Made by a program: the position numbers and the translations under genes
In this document: positions 17,743 through 26,839 of the stretch, piece by piece
Layout of the letters: each line of letters opens with the position of its first letter
Numbering within the stretch: the stretch's first letter is position 1
Notes under the pieces: model-generated
What the model was told of the DNA's origin: nothing
What the model saw: the letters and a program-made list of their open reading frames with translations, nothing else
The model's database searches: none
Assembly (NCBI RefSeq): GCF_023715145.1
Contig: NZ_JAMBNP010000016.1
Location: 1 to 64,000, forward strand
Source: Paenibacillus glycanilyticus
GTDB taxonomy: Bacteria; Bacillota; Bacilli; Paenibacillales; Paenibacillaceae
Direction: 5' to 3'
Length of the DNA: 64,000 bases

Positions 17743-18645
17743 ATGAGAAAGCTCGTTACCTGCTCTCTATTAGCAGCCATGGTTGTTATCGGCGCTTGTT
17801 CGCAAGGTGAGCCGAAGCAACAGACGGAAGCAGCTGCCGCCGTTAAACAGACTGCTGCAAAACAACCTGCCGAGGTCGGCAGCAAGGATGGCTTTGTGTT
17901 GGTGAAAGGCGGCGCTTTCGTAAATACCAAATCCAGCTACTATGGCAAAGCTCTGACGCTGCCCGACTTCTATATCGGCAAATATGAGGTCACGCAGCAA
18001 GAATGGGTCGACGTCATGGGGAGCAACCCTTCCCAATTCCAAGGTCCCAAGCTGCCGGTGGAGATGGTGAGCTGGTATGATGTCATCGAGTACTGCAATG
18101 CGAGAAGCATGCGAGAAGGCTTAAAGCCTTTTTATAGCATAGACAAGATTACGAAAGACCCGAATAACAAGAGCGAGAATGATCAGCTCAAATGGAGCGT
18201 GACCATCAACGAAGGAGCAAACGGTTACCGGCTGCCAACGGATGCGGAATGGGAGTACGCCGCAAGCGGGGGACAGCTAAGCCAAAGCTTCACCTATAGC
18301 GGGAGCAATAATATTAATGAAATTGCGTGGTACTGGAGAAATGCCGGGGAGAAGTATTTGGACGGAGACTGGACCTGGCCCGCGATCGAGAATAACCATG
18401 ATACGACGAAATTAATCGGCATCAAGAAGCCGAACGAGCTGGGTCTTTATGATATGACAGGCAATGTGCGGGAATGGTGCTGGGACTGGTACGTAGGCGA
18501 GGATGTGCCGCAAGGCGCTCTAAGAGTGGTCAAAGGCGGCGGCTGGATTGGCGACGTTGGCAGCGCCGAGTCTGCTTACCGGGGTAAGTTCGAGCCAAAC
18601 GGCTTTGGACCGGATCAAGGCTTTCGTCTAGTTCGCGGGGAGTAA
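17743..18645 (+). CDS. Lipoprotein with formylglycine-generating-enzyme (SUMF1/FGE) domain
   Basis: The 300-residue protein has a lipoprotein signal (MRKLVTCSLLAAMVVIGACS, lipobox IGAC), a Gln/Ala-rich tether, then an FGE-sulfatase fold: FYIGKYEVTQQEWVDVMG, PVEMVSWYDVIEYCNA, YRLPTDAEWEYAA, GLYDMTGNVREWCWDW and a C-terminal GFRLVRGE. The FGE superfamily includes sulfatase-activating enzymes, but many bacterial members act as binding or scaffold domains. True FGEs use a conserved cysteine pair near the C-terminus (a C-x4-C motif) for copper; I do not see it, so sulfatase activation is unlikely. Anchored outside the membrane. It follows xynA, separated by a terminator. Confidence 0.85.
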   Translation: MRKLVTCSLLAAMVVIGACSQGEPKQQTEAAAAVKQTAAKQPAEVGSKDGFVLVKGGAFVNTKSSYYGKALTLPDFYIGKYEVTQQEWVDVMGSNPSQFQGPKLPVEMVSWYDVIEYCNARSMREGLKPFYSIDKITKDPNNKSENDQLKWSVTINEGANGYRLPTDAEWEYAASGGQLSQSFTYSGSNNINEIAWYWRNAGEKYLDGDWTWPAIENNHDTTKLIGIKKPNELGLYDMTGNVREWCWDWYVGEDVPQGALRVVKGGGWIGDVGSAESAYRGKFEPNGFGPDQGFRLVRGE

Positions 18646-18679
18646 GCTGGTGGCAACCACATATACAGGTACAATCGAA

Positions 18680-18739
18680 AAAGCACATCGCATCGGGAGC
18701 GCGGTTCGAGAAGAACCGGCGTCTTATGCGATGTGCTTT
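18680..18739. terminator. Hairpin terminator after the FGE-domain gene
   Basis: A perfect 14-bp stem, AAAGCACATCGCAT (18680-18693) with ATGCGATGTGCTTT (18726-18739), encloses a second small hairpin (CCGCGC...GGTTC type). It separates the lipoprotein gene from the MazG-like gene. Confidence 0.7.
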
Positions 18740-18800
18740 AGGTTGTTAATCGGACGGATTTTGTTACACTAGAAATAGTGAAGAAGGAGATGGTTCCTCG

Positions 18801-19124
18801 ATGCCGGTCTACAATAAATTGGTTCGCGATCTGGTTCCTCAGGTAATAGAAGCTACGGGGAAAGAATGCCGTACCCGCATTCTGGAAGAGAGCGAGTATG
18901 CGGATGCCTTAAGGATGAAGCTCAAGGAAGAGGCTGAAGAATACCTCTCCGCACAGAATCAGCGGGAATCGCTTGAAGAGCTGGCGGATTTGCTCGAGGT
19001 TATTCGCGCGCTGGCTGCAACGCATGGTGCCTCTTGGGAGCAGCTTGAAGCGATAAGAGCGAAGAAGGCTGAAGCGCGAGGCGGCTTTCAAGATAAAGTC
19101 TATTTAATCGATGTCGATGACTAG
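18801..19124 (+). CDS. MazG-like nucleoside triphosphate pyrophosphohydrolase
   Basis: The 107-residue protein has the all-alpha NTP pyrophosphatase pattern: KLVRDLVPQVI at the start, then LKEEAEEYL and EELADLLEVI, which supply the acidic EExxE...ExxD cluster that binds magnesium. Members cleave NTPs or phosphoribosyl-ATP to the monophosphate and pyrophosphate; short single-domain members like this are usually house-cleaning enzymes or of unknown substrate. GAAGGAG lies upstream of ATG 18801. The YgjP-like gene starts two bases after its stop, so the two are probably co-expressed. Confidence 0.85.
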   Translation: MPVYNKLVRDLVPQVIEATGKECRTRILEESEYADALRMKLKEEAEEYLSAQNQRESLEELADLLEVIRALAATHGASWEQLEAIRAKKAEARGGFQDKVYLIDVDD

Positions 19125-19126
19125 GA

Positions 19127-19792
19127 ATGATGGTGACTATGAAGGTACAACTAGACAATGAAACGATAGACATTAACGTCCTCTACGGCGTGCGGAAGAA
19201 GCTTGCTATCCAGATGGATTCCATGGGGCATATCACGGTCAGCGCGCCCAATCATACAAGTGATGAGGTCATTGAGCGAGCGGTGAAGCAGCATGAGAGG
19301 GAAATTCTGCGCAGGCTGCAGGCCATAGCGAAAGCGCAGAACGCGCCAAAGGTAAGAGAGTACCAGGAAGAGGGCAAGTTCCTTCATCTTGGGAAGTATT
19401 ATGCTCTTCAGGAGCTGATTGAGACGGAAGGTCTGACGGAGGAGGAGCTGAAGCTTAATCTCCGAAAGTTCTATTTTGCCAGCTGCAAGAAGGTTATTGC
19501 CGAACGGATCAAGCCGTATCAGGCGATGCTGAAGGCGAAGCCCAAATCGATTGATATCGTTGAGTCAGCGACCAAGTGGGGAAGCTGCAGCTCCAGCAAA
19601 AAGCTCACCTTCAACTACCGTCTGGCGATGGCGCCGCTGGAAGTGATCGATTATGTCATCATCCATGAGCTCTGCCATCTTACGCATATGAATCACGACC
19701 GTTCCTTCTGGCGTCTTCTCGGAAGCATCATGCCTGACTACAAAGACAAGGAAGCGTATCTGGCGCGGCACGGGCATGCGATGACGCTGTAA
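19127..19792 (+). CDS. YgjP-like metal-dependent hydrolase (DUF45)
   Basis: The 221-residue protein has the zincin motif HELCHLTHMNHDRSFW at its C-terminus, i.e. HExxH plus the downstream Asp/His pattern of the YgjP/DUF45 group, and the preceding TKWGSCSSSKKLTFNYRL segment that is highly typical for this family. The N-terminal part is a beta-rich domain (VLYGVRKKLAIQMDSMGHITVSAP). Members are predicted metallopeptidases, and are also found fused to or near restriction genes, but the in vivo substrate is unknown. ATG 19127 is used; an ATG at 19139 is an alternative. It follows the MazG-like gene by 2 bp. Confidence 0.88.
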   Translation: MMVTMKVQLDNETIDINVLYGVRKKLAIQMDSMGHITVSAPNHTSDEVIERAVKQHEREILRRLQAIAKAQNAPKVREYQEEGKFLHLGKYYALQELIETEGLTEEELKLNLRKFYFASCKKVIAERIKPYQAMLKAKPKSIDIVESATKWGSCSSSKKLTFNYRLAMAPLEVIDYVIIHELCHLTHMNHDRSFWRLLGSIMPDYKDKEAYLARHGHAMTL

Positions 19793-19865
19793 TGGCCATG
19801 TTTTTGTATATAGACATGAATGTGCAGGGCATCCCGTATAATATAAGAGAATATTGGTTATGAGG

Positions 19866-19889
19866 GAGAGAGGAGACTCTCTCTTTTTT
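19866..19889 (+). terminator. Terminator after the YgjP-like gene
   Basis: GAGAGAG (19866-19872), loop GAGA, CTCTCTC (19877-19883) followed by six T residues: a textbook short intrinsic terminator. The remaining sequence to 20060 holds a TTGACA at 19951 without a clear -10. Confidence 0.85.
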
Positions 19890-20060
19890 ATGCTTGAATC
19901 GGTGTCGAATTTAGCAGAATTAATAATCCTTTAGTGCTATGATAAATCTATTGACAGATTGATAGAAACGTAAAGCCACATTCTTACGAAGGATGAATCA
20001 TCGCCTATAGCTCAAACTTGGCTATTCTTGTGATCGTTCATGTTAGGAGGTACGAAGCCT

Positions 20061-23000
20061 TTGGATAATAAACGCATATCCTGCGACTGGTCCTACAGCG
20101 AGATTGTCAATTATGGCATTCAGCAGAATCATGTGCCGGTCGTCAGATCGATAGAGATACATAATCAATCGGAAGAGGAGCTGCGCGACTTTACGGTCCG
20201 CATCACTTCCGAGCCGGATTTTGCCTATGAGTGTAGCAAAACCTACGGCCATCTGCCCGCCGGTCAATCGCTGAATCTGGGAACGATTAACCTGCAGATG
20301 TCGGCGACCTTCCTGGCTAATCAGTCCGAGCGTTTAACCGGAACCCTCACTTTACAGGTTCTCCAGGGAGATTCGGAGATTTACCGCGAGCGGGGAAGCA
20401 TCTCGGTATTAGCCTTCGACGAGTGGAGCGGCCTTGCCGTGCTGCCGGAGCTGACGGCTGCTTTTGTCATGCCGAATCATCATCATATTGCGCAGGTCGT
20501 TCGGGAAGCGGCGGATATTTTGGCCAAATGGACAGGAAGCTCCTCGTTCACCGCTTATCAGAGCAAGGATCCGAACAAGGTGCGGACGCAAGCCGCGGCG
20601 ATTTATGCGGCCCTGCAGAACCGCAGGATCGCTTACTGCGTAGCTCCTCCAAGCTTTGAGGCGATTGGTCAGCGCGTCCGTCTGCCGGAGACGATCTTTG
20701 CGCATCGGATGGGCAATTGCCTGGATTTGTCTCTCCTCTATGCGGCCTGTCTGGAGGCAGTTGGGCTGCATCCGCTGCTCGTCTTTACGAAAGGGCATGC
20801 CTTCGCCGGCTTATGGCTGGAGGAAGAGACCTTTGCGGAAAGCGTGCAGGATGATATCTCCGTTATAACCAAGCGAATCTCGGCGGGGATGAATCAAATC
20901 TGCGTCGTGGAGGCTACGGCCTTCGTTGAAGGCGAGACGGTAAGCTTTGACCAGGCGGTTGTACTTGCGGAAAAGCATCTGCTCGACCCCGATCAATTCG
21001 ACTGCGCCCTGGATATCCGAAGAGCGCGCTCTGCGGCGGTGCGTCCGCTTCCGATTCGAACGGCTACGCCCGAAGGCTGGATCATTGAACAGCCGGCAGG
21101 TACGCCAGCTGAACAGGATGCAGCAGCACCGGGGCTTGTTGATGTGTTCGAAAAACCGCTCGAAGTAGAGGCCTTGGCGCAATCCCCGAGGCAGAAGTTA
21201 TGGGAACGCAGGCTGCTTGATCTGACGCTCCGAAATTCGCTGCTTAACTTCCGCCTGTCCAAATCCAGTATTCCGGTCATTACGGCTCAATTAGGAGATC
21301 TGGAGGATGCGCTGGCCGACGGCGAAGAGTTCCAGCTGCTTGCCAAGCCAAATGACTGGCAGAATAACGGCCGGAATGCGGATTTGTACCAGAGCATCCA
21401 TAATGATCATCCCTTTGCCCAGCTCTTAAGAGAAGAGTTCAACCGGAAGCGTCTGCGCGTCGATCTGGATGCCCTTGAGCTGGAGAGAAGAATGGTGCAT
21501 CTGTACCGTTCGGCCAGAGTCTCCCTAGAGGAAAATGGTGCAAACACGCTGTATCTCGCGCTTGGCCTCCTGAAATGGTATGAGACTCCCGTCAGCGAGC
21601 TGCCTCGTTATGCGCCAATTGCCCTCGTTCCGGTCGATATTATCCGGAAGTCCTCCCGTCAGGGCTATGTGATCCGGGCAAGAGACGAAGAGCCGCAGAT
21701 GAATATTACGCTGCTGGAGATGCTGAAGCAGGATTACGGCATCGGCATTGACGGGCTTGATCCTCTCCCGAGAGATGAGAAGGGAATTGCCCTCAAGCAG
21801 GTGTTCCACGTCTTCCGGCATGCCCTGATTCAGGTGCCAAGGTGGGACATTGAAGAAACAGCTTATCTGGGCTTGTTCTCCTTCGGCCAATTTGTCATGT
21901 GGAATGATATCCGCACGCATGCCGATAAGCTTGCCCACAATAAAATCGTTGCCAGTCTGATGGAAGGCCAGCTGAAATGGCAGGAGCAGCCGGAGGAGAC
22001 AGCATCGCTTGATCTTGATCATCCGACCCGCTTATCGATTCCGATCAGCGCCGATTCCTCCCAATTGTCGGCGATTCGTGCCGCAGGGGCCGGTCAAAGC
22101 TTTGTGCTTCATGGTCCGCCGGGGACGGGCAAATCCCAGACGATTACGAATATGATTGCCAATGCGCTCTCGCAAGGGAAGCGGGTCTTGTTCGTCGCGG
22201 AGAAGATGGCGGCCTTATCCGTCGTACAGCGCAGGCTAGAGCAGATTGGACTTGGTCCGTTTTGCCTGGAGCTGCATTCCAATAAAAGCACGAAGAAATC
22301 CGTTCTGGATCAATTAGCGGCTGCCATTGAGGCGAAGAAAATTCCGGCATCCGAAGCCTGGAGCAGTCAGGCGGACCGCTTGTTCCAGCTCCGTAGCGAG
22401 CTGAACGGCTATGTGTCTGCCCTTCATCATAAGCATCCCTTCGGCATGACTTTATTTGAAGCGATCTCGGGGTACGAACAGGCAGGCGAGGCTCCTGTTG
22501 TTGTTCATTTCAATGATGCGACAATAGAAGCACTGACTCCGGATAAGCTGATGGTCTGGAAGGATCTCGCGGCGCGTCTGCAAATCGCGGGAGCGGAGTC
22601 TGGCGAGCCGCATCTGCATCCATGGAGCGATTCGGATCTCACCACTTATACGCAGGCGTTAAAATCAGAAGCGGATCAGCTGCTGAAGCGTTATATTCCG
22701 TTGTTGGCTCACCAGCGTGATGCTCTTAGCCAAGCGGCCGGACGCTTCAAGCTGGACACCGCTAATCTCGGCTATCTCCAGCAACAGATACTTGTTCAGC
22801 TCTGCGAGCTAGCGAGCCGTGCTCCGGAGATCAAGCCCGCCTTGCTGCAGGCAGCGGATCTGGAGGAAGCTTTGGCACAAGTGAGGGCAACGGCCGAGCA
22901 GGGCAGACGAAGAGATCAGCTTCGGGCGAAGGTAATCGCGAGATTTACGCCGGAAGTAACCAGACTGGATGCGAAATCGGTTCTAGCCGAATGGGATCGG

Positions 23001-25901
23001 GCAGAGCTGCAATGGTTCCTGCCGAGATGGTCCGGGCAAAAACGCATTCTTAAAAAGCTGAAGGGTCTTGCTGCAAGCGCATCGGCTCTGTCGAAGGATC
23101 AGGTTAAACCGGCTTTGGTTGAGCTAACCGCTTGGCAGGAGGAAGAGTCGAAGCTGAAGGAGATGAAGGGAAAAGCCGCCTCTTATCTGGGTCAGACGTG
23201 GGCAGACTCGGAGGAAGGCAAATGGGAGGAGCTTGTATCCGCCTGCGATTGGTCAGAGAAGCTTCAGGCTCTGTTAGTCCAATGGTTCGGCAACCGCACC
23301 ACCGCGAATTCATCCAGGCAGCAAATGACCGATGTTCTCCTTGACGGTCGTCATGATCAGGCGCAGCTGACCTTACTGCGGAGTATTGGAAGTCTTGATC
23401 AGCAGATCAAGGCGGATGAGAGCGAGCTTGCGCGTCTGCTGAGCATTCCTTTCGAGAAGCTGCGGACAACACAGAGGGCTGGCGAATGGCTGGTATTTAT
23501 CGCGGATAAGGCGAGGCTGTGGTCCAGTCATATCGACCGGCTGCGCGAATGGAGCACATGGCGCAGAGTCCGCGCGGAAGCGGTAGAAGCGGATCTGCAG
23601 TCACTTATTAGCCCGTATGAGGAAGGCCAGCTCGGTAATGCTCAGCTTATCGCCGCATTTGAGAGAGGGCTGTATAGATCAATTGCCAACTATATCATTG
23701 CAAGAGATAAAAGTCTGCTCGCGTTCTCGGGCAAATTGTTCGAAGACACGATAACGCGCTTCCGGGCAGCGGATGAGCAGTATTTGACCTTAACCCAGCA
23801 GGAGATTGCAGCGCGCTTATCGGCCAAAATCCCGCAAATGTCGGTGGAAGCCGCTCAAAGCTCGGAGGCCGGAATTCTCCAGCGGGCCATCCGAAGCGGG
23901 GGGAGAAATCTCTCCATCCGCAAGCTGTTTGAGACCATTCCGAATCTGCTGCCAAGGCTGACGCCTTGCATGCTGATGAGCCCGATCTCGGCCGCGCAGT
24001 ATTTGGATCCGAATGGCGCCAAGTTTGATCTCGTTATCTTCGACGAAGCGTCCCAGGTACCTACGGCACAGGCGGTTGGCGCGCTTGCGAGAGGTCATCA
24101 GGCTGTTATCGTAGGCGATCCGAAGCAGCTGCCGCCAACAAGCTTCTTCTCTAAGAATTCGACTGAAACGGATGAGGAAGAAGCGCTGCAGGATATGGAA
24201 AGCATTCTGGATGATTGCCTCGCGTTAGGCATGCCGGAGCGGCATCTGACCTGGCATTACCGGAGCCGGCATGAGAGCCTAATTGCCTTCAGCAATGCGC
24301 ATTATTACGAGAATAAGCTGATGACCTTCCCGTCTCCGGATGAGCCTGTCTCCAGCGTGACCTTGATACCCGTGGAAGGCTATTACGACCGCGGCCGTTC
24401 GAAGCAGAACCGGGCGGAAGGCGAAGCGGTTGTAGCGGAGATGATCCGCAGAGTCAAGGATCCGGTATTGCGCCAGCGCAGCATCGGGGTCGTAACCTTC
24501 AGCTCCGTTCAGCAAACGTTAATAGAAGATTTGCTGGAAGAGGCGATGAAGCAGGATCAAGAGCTGGACCTGTTATTCGCGCAGCTGCCGGAGCCGATCT
24601 TCGTGAAGAACCTGGAGAACGTGCAAGGGGATGAGCGCGATGTCATCCTGTTCTCCGTGGGTTACGGACCGGATGCAACCGGCAAGATCAATCTGAACTT
24701 TGGACCTTTGAACCGGCAAGGCGGCTGGCGCCGCCTGAACGTCGCGGTATCCCGCGCAAGGCATGAGATGCTGGTCTATTCGACGTTGATGTCCCATCAC
24801 CTGAATGCCAGCCGAATCAGCGCGCAAGGCGTGCTTGGCTTGAAGGCCTTCCTCGATTACGCGGAAAAAGGGCAGCGTGCGCTGCCGGCAGGCGCTTCGT
24901 CTGAGCAAATCTCGCTGGCGTCCAATCTTCACCGGAGCTTGGCTGCCGAGCTGAAGGCGCTTGGCTATGAGACGGAGCAGCAGGTAGGCGCATCGGGTTA
25001 CCGTATTGATGTTGGGGTGCTTGATCCCGTAAACAAAGGGCAATATGTGCTTGGCATCTTGCTCGACGGACCGATGTACCGGGATGCGGGAGCGGCTCGC
25101 GACAGGGACATCCTGCGGGAGCAGGTGCTGGGGCAGCTTGGATGGAATCTCGTTCGTGTCTGGAGCCCGGAATGGTGGGAGAACAAAGGCAATGTGATCC
25201 GCCAGATTGTTGATGCGATTCAGAACGCCAAGGCAAGATCGCATAAGGTCGAACCTATTGCCGTGCCAATGGCAGCGATTCATTCTGAGCCTGTTGTGCA
25301 AGTGCAATCCATCGCAGCTGTAGCAGAACAGCCGGGCAAGTCGGATGTTTTAACCTACCTGCCTAGCCGGCTTGAACCCGTCTCGCTCGGAACGGAGATG
25401 TTCTACTCCCCGGCCTCCACGGAGCTGATTCTTGGACAGATCAGGCAGGTGGTCCGCGAGGAAGGGCCGATCAGCCGCAGCTTGCTGGCGAAGCGGGTGT
25501 TGCAGGCTTGGGGCATTACCCGGCTTGGCGCGAAGCTGGATCAGCGTCTAACCGATCTTATTGCCAGACTGAAGCCGCTGGAGAGCGTCTCGGACGGTGC
25601 CGTATTCTACTGGCCGGAAGGCTCGGAGCCTTCCCGTTATGATCTATTCCGCGTTGCGACCGATGAGGCAAGGCGGACGGCGGAGGAATTGCCGGCGGAA
25701 GAAATCGCGGCTGCGGTTAAGGCCGTTCTTGCTTCGCAAATCAGCCTGCCGCAAGAAGATCTGGTTAAGCAGGTCCTGAGACTGCTAGGCTACGCAAGAT
25801 CAGGCAATGCCCTTGACCGTGTTATCAGAAACGGCGTCCAGAAAGCGATCGAGCTGGAGTACGTGCAATCCGATGAGCAGAAACGTATTGTTTTGAAATA
25901 G
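20061..25901 (+). CDS. DUF4011-SF1 helicase-nuclease-DUF3320 giant protein, probable defence protein
   Basis: About 1,946 residues in one chain. From the N-terminus: a beta-sandwich region; a transglutaminase-like segment (AHRMGNCLDLSLLYAACLEAVG); DUF4011 (KLWERRLLDLTLRNSLLNFR); an SF1 helicase with Walker A GPPGTGKSQT near residue 685, a long coiled insertion, DEAS near 1330, GDPKQLPPTSFF, QGDERD and VAVSRAR motifs; a Vsr/DUF559-like nuclease (YRIDVGVLD, LDGPMYRDAGAARDRD, LVRVWSPEWW); and DUF3320 at the C-terminus. This layout is that of DUF4011-helicase-Vsr proteins, some of which have been reported as anti-phage systems (I recall the name Hhe). The start is taken as TTG 20061 with AGGAGG 10 bases upstream; an ATG at 20040 overlaps this site. 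It is flanked by terminators, so it is a single-gene unit, and its GC content matches the chromosome. Confidence 0.85.
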   Translation: MDNKRISCDWSYSEIVNYGIQQNHVPVVRSIEIHNQSEEELRDFTVRITSEPDFAYECSKTYGHLPAGQSLNLGTINLQMSATFLANQSERLTGTLTLQVLQGDSEIYRERGSISVLAFDEWSGLAVLPELTAAFVMPNHHHIAQVVREAADILAKWTGSSSFTAYQSKDPNKVRTQAAAIYAALQNRRIAYCVAPPSFEAIGQRVRLPETIFAHRMGNCLDLSLLYAACLEAVGLHPLLVFTKGHAFAGLWLEEETFAESVQDDISVITKRISAGMNQICVVEATAFVEGETVSFDQAVVLAEKHLLDPDQFDCALDIRRARSAAVRPLPIRTATPEGWIIEQPAGTPAEQDAAAPGLVDVFEKPLEVEALAQSPRQKLWERRLLDLTLRNSLLNFRLSKSSIPVITAQLGDLEDALADGEEFQLLAKPNDWQNNGRNADLYQSIHNDHPFAQLLREEFNRKRLRVDLDALELERRMVHLYRSARVSLEENGANTLYLALGLLKWYETPVSELPRYAPIALVPVDIIRKSSRQGYVIRARDEEPQMNITLLEMLKQDYGIGIDGLDPLPRDEKGIALKQVFHVFRHALIQVPRWDIEETAYLGLFSFGQFVMWNDIRTHADKLAHNKIVASLMEGQLKWQEQPEETASLDLDHPTRLSIPISADSSQLSAIRAAGAGQSFVLHGPPGTGKSQTITNMIANALSQGKRVLFVAEKMAALSVVQRRLEQIGLGPFCLELHSNKSTKKSVLDQLAAAIEAKKIPASEAWSSQADRLFQLRSELNGYVSALHHKHPFGMTLFEAISGYEQAGEAPVVVHFNDATIEALTPDKLMVWKDLAARLQIAGAESGEPHLHPWSDSDLTTYTQALKSEADQLLKRYIPLLAHQRDALSQAAGRFKLDTANLGYLQQQILVQLCELASRAPEIKPALLQAADLEEALAQVRATAEQGRRRDQLRAKVIARFTPEVTRLDAKSVLAEWDRAELQWFLPRWSGQKRILKKLKGLAASASALSKDQVKPALVELTAWQEEESKLKEMKGKAASYLGQTWADSEEGKWEELVSACDWSEKLQALLVQWFGNRTTANSSRQQMTDVLLDGRHDQAQLTLLRSIGSLDQQIKADESELARLLSIPFEKLRTTQRAGEWLVFIADKARLWSSHIDRLREWSTWRRVRAEAVEADLQSLISPYEEGQLGNAQLIAAFERGLYRSIANYIIARDKSLLAFSGKLFEDTITRFRAADEQYLTLTQQEIAARLSAKIPQMSVEAAQSSEAGILQRAIRSGGRNLSIRKLFETIPNLLPRLTPCMLMSPISAAQYLDPNGAKFDLVIFDEASQVPTAQAVGALARGHQAVIVGDPKQLPPTSFFSKNSTETDEEEALQDMESILDDCLALGMPERHLTWHYRSRHESLIAFSNAHYYENKLMTFPSPDEPVSSVTLIPVEGYYDRGRSKQNRAEGEAVVAEMIRRVKDPVLRQRSIGVVTFSSVQQTLIEDLLEEAMKQDQELDLLFAQLPEPIFVKNLENVQGDERDVILFSVGYGPDATGKINLNFGPLNRQGGWRRLNVAVSRARHEMLVYSTLMSHHLNASRISAQGVLGLKAFLDYAEKGQRALPAGASSEQISLASNLHRSLAAELKALGYETEQQVGASGYRIDVGVLDPVNKGQYVLGILLDGPMYRDAGAARDRDILREQVLGQLGWNLVRVWSPEWWENKGNVIRQIVDAIQNAKARSHKVEPIAVPMAAIHSEPVVQVQSIAAVAEQPGKSDVLTYLPSRLEPVSLGTEMFYSPASTELILGQIRQVVREEGPISRSLLAKRVLQAWGITRLGAKLDQRLTDLIARLKPLESVSDGAVFYWPEGSEPSRYDLFRVATDEARRTAEELPAEEIAAAVKAVLASQISLPQEDLVKQVLRLLGYARSGNALDRVIRNGVQKAIELEYVQSDEQKRIVLK

Positions 25902-25910
25902 GGGGAAAAA

Positions 25911-25951
25911 GAAATGACCGCATACGACTCGTATGAAGGTCATTTCTTTTT
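25911..25951 (+). terminator. Terminator after the giant helicase gene
   Basis: GAAATGACC (25911-25919) pairs with GGTCATTTC (25938-25946), flanked by A-run and T-run (TTTTTTTT), so it can work in both directions. An inner GCATACGA/TCGTATG arm extends it. Confidence 0.85.
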
Positions 25952-25996
25952 TTTGCCAAAATGGACTTGAACATTTCTTTTAATTATGTCATATTG

Positions 25997-26017
25997 ATAT
26001 TATCAAAACGATAATAT
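25997..26017 (+). promoter_or_regulatory. Inverted repeat, probable operator of the NAD operon
   Basis: ATATTATC and GATAATAT form a perfect 8-bp inverted repeat with a 5-bp spacer, 27 bp before the first gene of the operon. Position and symmetry fit a site for the Nudix/winged-helix regulator encoded immediately downstream. Sequence specificity of this regulator is not known to me, so this is inference. Confidence 0.6.
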
Positions 26018-26043
26018 GAGTTATGGAGGAGGCACCCGTACTC

Positions 26044-26814
26044 TTGAACCCGAATGAGAACGAACGCAACTATTCCGCAAGCAACTACCGTACGCCGGAC
26101 GGTGCGCCGTCGGATATCGTAATTTTCACCATCACCTCGCAAGAGAAAGAATCGTCCAAGAAAGCTCTCCCTTCCAGGGAGCTCCAAGTACTGCTGATCC
26201 GTCGCAAAGTGTGGCCATTTGAGGGGCAGTGGGCGCTGCCCGGGGGCTTTACCCGCGACACGGAAACGGTGGAGGAATGCGCCATTCGGGAGCTGAAGGA
26301 GGAAGCGGGCGTCGAGCATGTGCACATGGAATTCCTTAAGGTGTACAGCAACCCGGGGCGGGACCCGAGGGGCTGGATGATTTCTCATGCGTTCTGCGCC
26401 TTGGTGAATGAACGGTACTTACGCGACCGCAGGGCATCGGATGATGCGGAAGATGTGCAGCTGTTTCCGCTAAGCGAAGCGCTTGAGATGGAGCTGGCTT
26501 TTGACCACCATGACATTATCCGGGATGCCCATCAGCGTATTCAGCAGCAAATGTTGACGATGCCGATTGCAAAGGAATTCTTGCCGGAGGAATTTACGAT
26601 CGGGGAGCTGTACCAGATCATTCAGACCGTTGTGCCAACGTTTGAGGAGAAAAATTTTATTCGCAAAGTCACCTCCACTCAAAGCCGCAAGGGTCTTATA
26701 GAAGAGGTGCGACAAGCAGACGGAAGTCTAAAGCAATCCAACCAGTATTCGCAGCGTGCGGCACAGCTGTACCGTTTTACCGGCTTTGTGCCGGAGCTAT
26801 CGATTTACAGTTAA
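26044..26814 (+). CDS. nrtR: NrtR-type Nudix regulator / ADP-ribose pyrophosphatase
   Basis: The protein has an N-terminal Nudix domain with a complete Nudix box, GGFTRDTETVEECAIRELKE followed by EAGV, and a C-terminal winged-helix segment (EEFTIGELYQII...NFIRKV... then LYRFTG). This combination defines the NrtR group, regulators of NAD synthesis and salvage that bind ADP-ribose or related effectors. Many NrtR proteins have lost Nudix catalysis; here the box is intact, so enzymatic activity is possible. The next genes, pnuC, nadR and an ADP-ribosylglycohydrolase, support the role. TTG 26044 is chosen because GGAGGAGG lies 11 bases upstream; ATG 26023 overlaps that site and would add seven residues. 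Confidence 0.85.
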   Translation: MNPNENERNYSASNYRTPDGAPSDIVIFTITSQEKESSKKALPSRELQVLLIRRKVWPFEGQWALPGGFTRDTETVEECAIRELKEEAGVEHVHMEFLKVYSNPGRDPRGWMISHAFCALVNERYLRDRRASDDAEDVQLFPLSEALEMELAFDHHDIIRDAHQRIQQQMLTMPIAKEFLPEEFTIGELYQIIQTVVPTFEEKNFIRKVTSTQSRKGLIEEVRQADGSLKQSNQYSQRAAQLYRFTGFVPELSIYS

Positions 26815-26839
26815 CTTGAATGTGAAAGAAGGTATGTTT

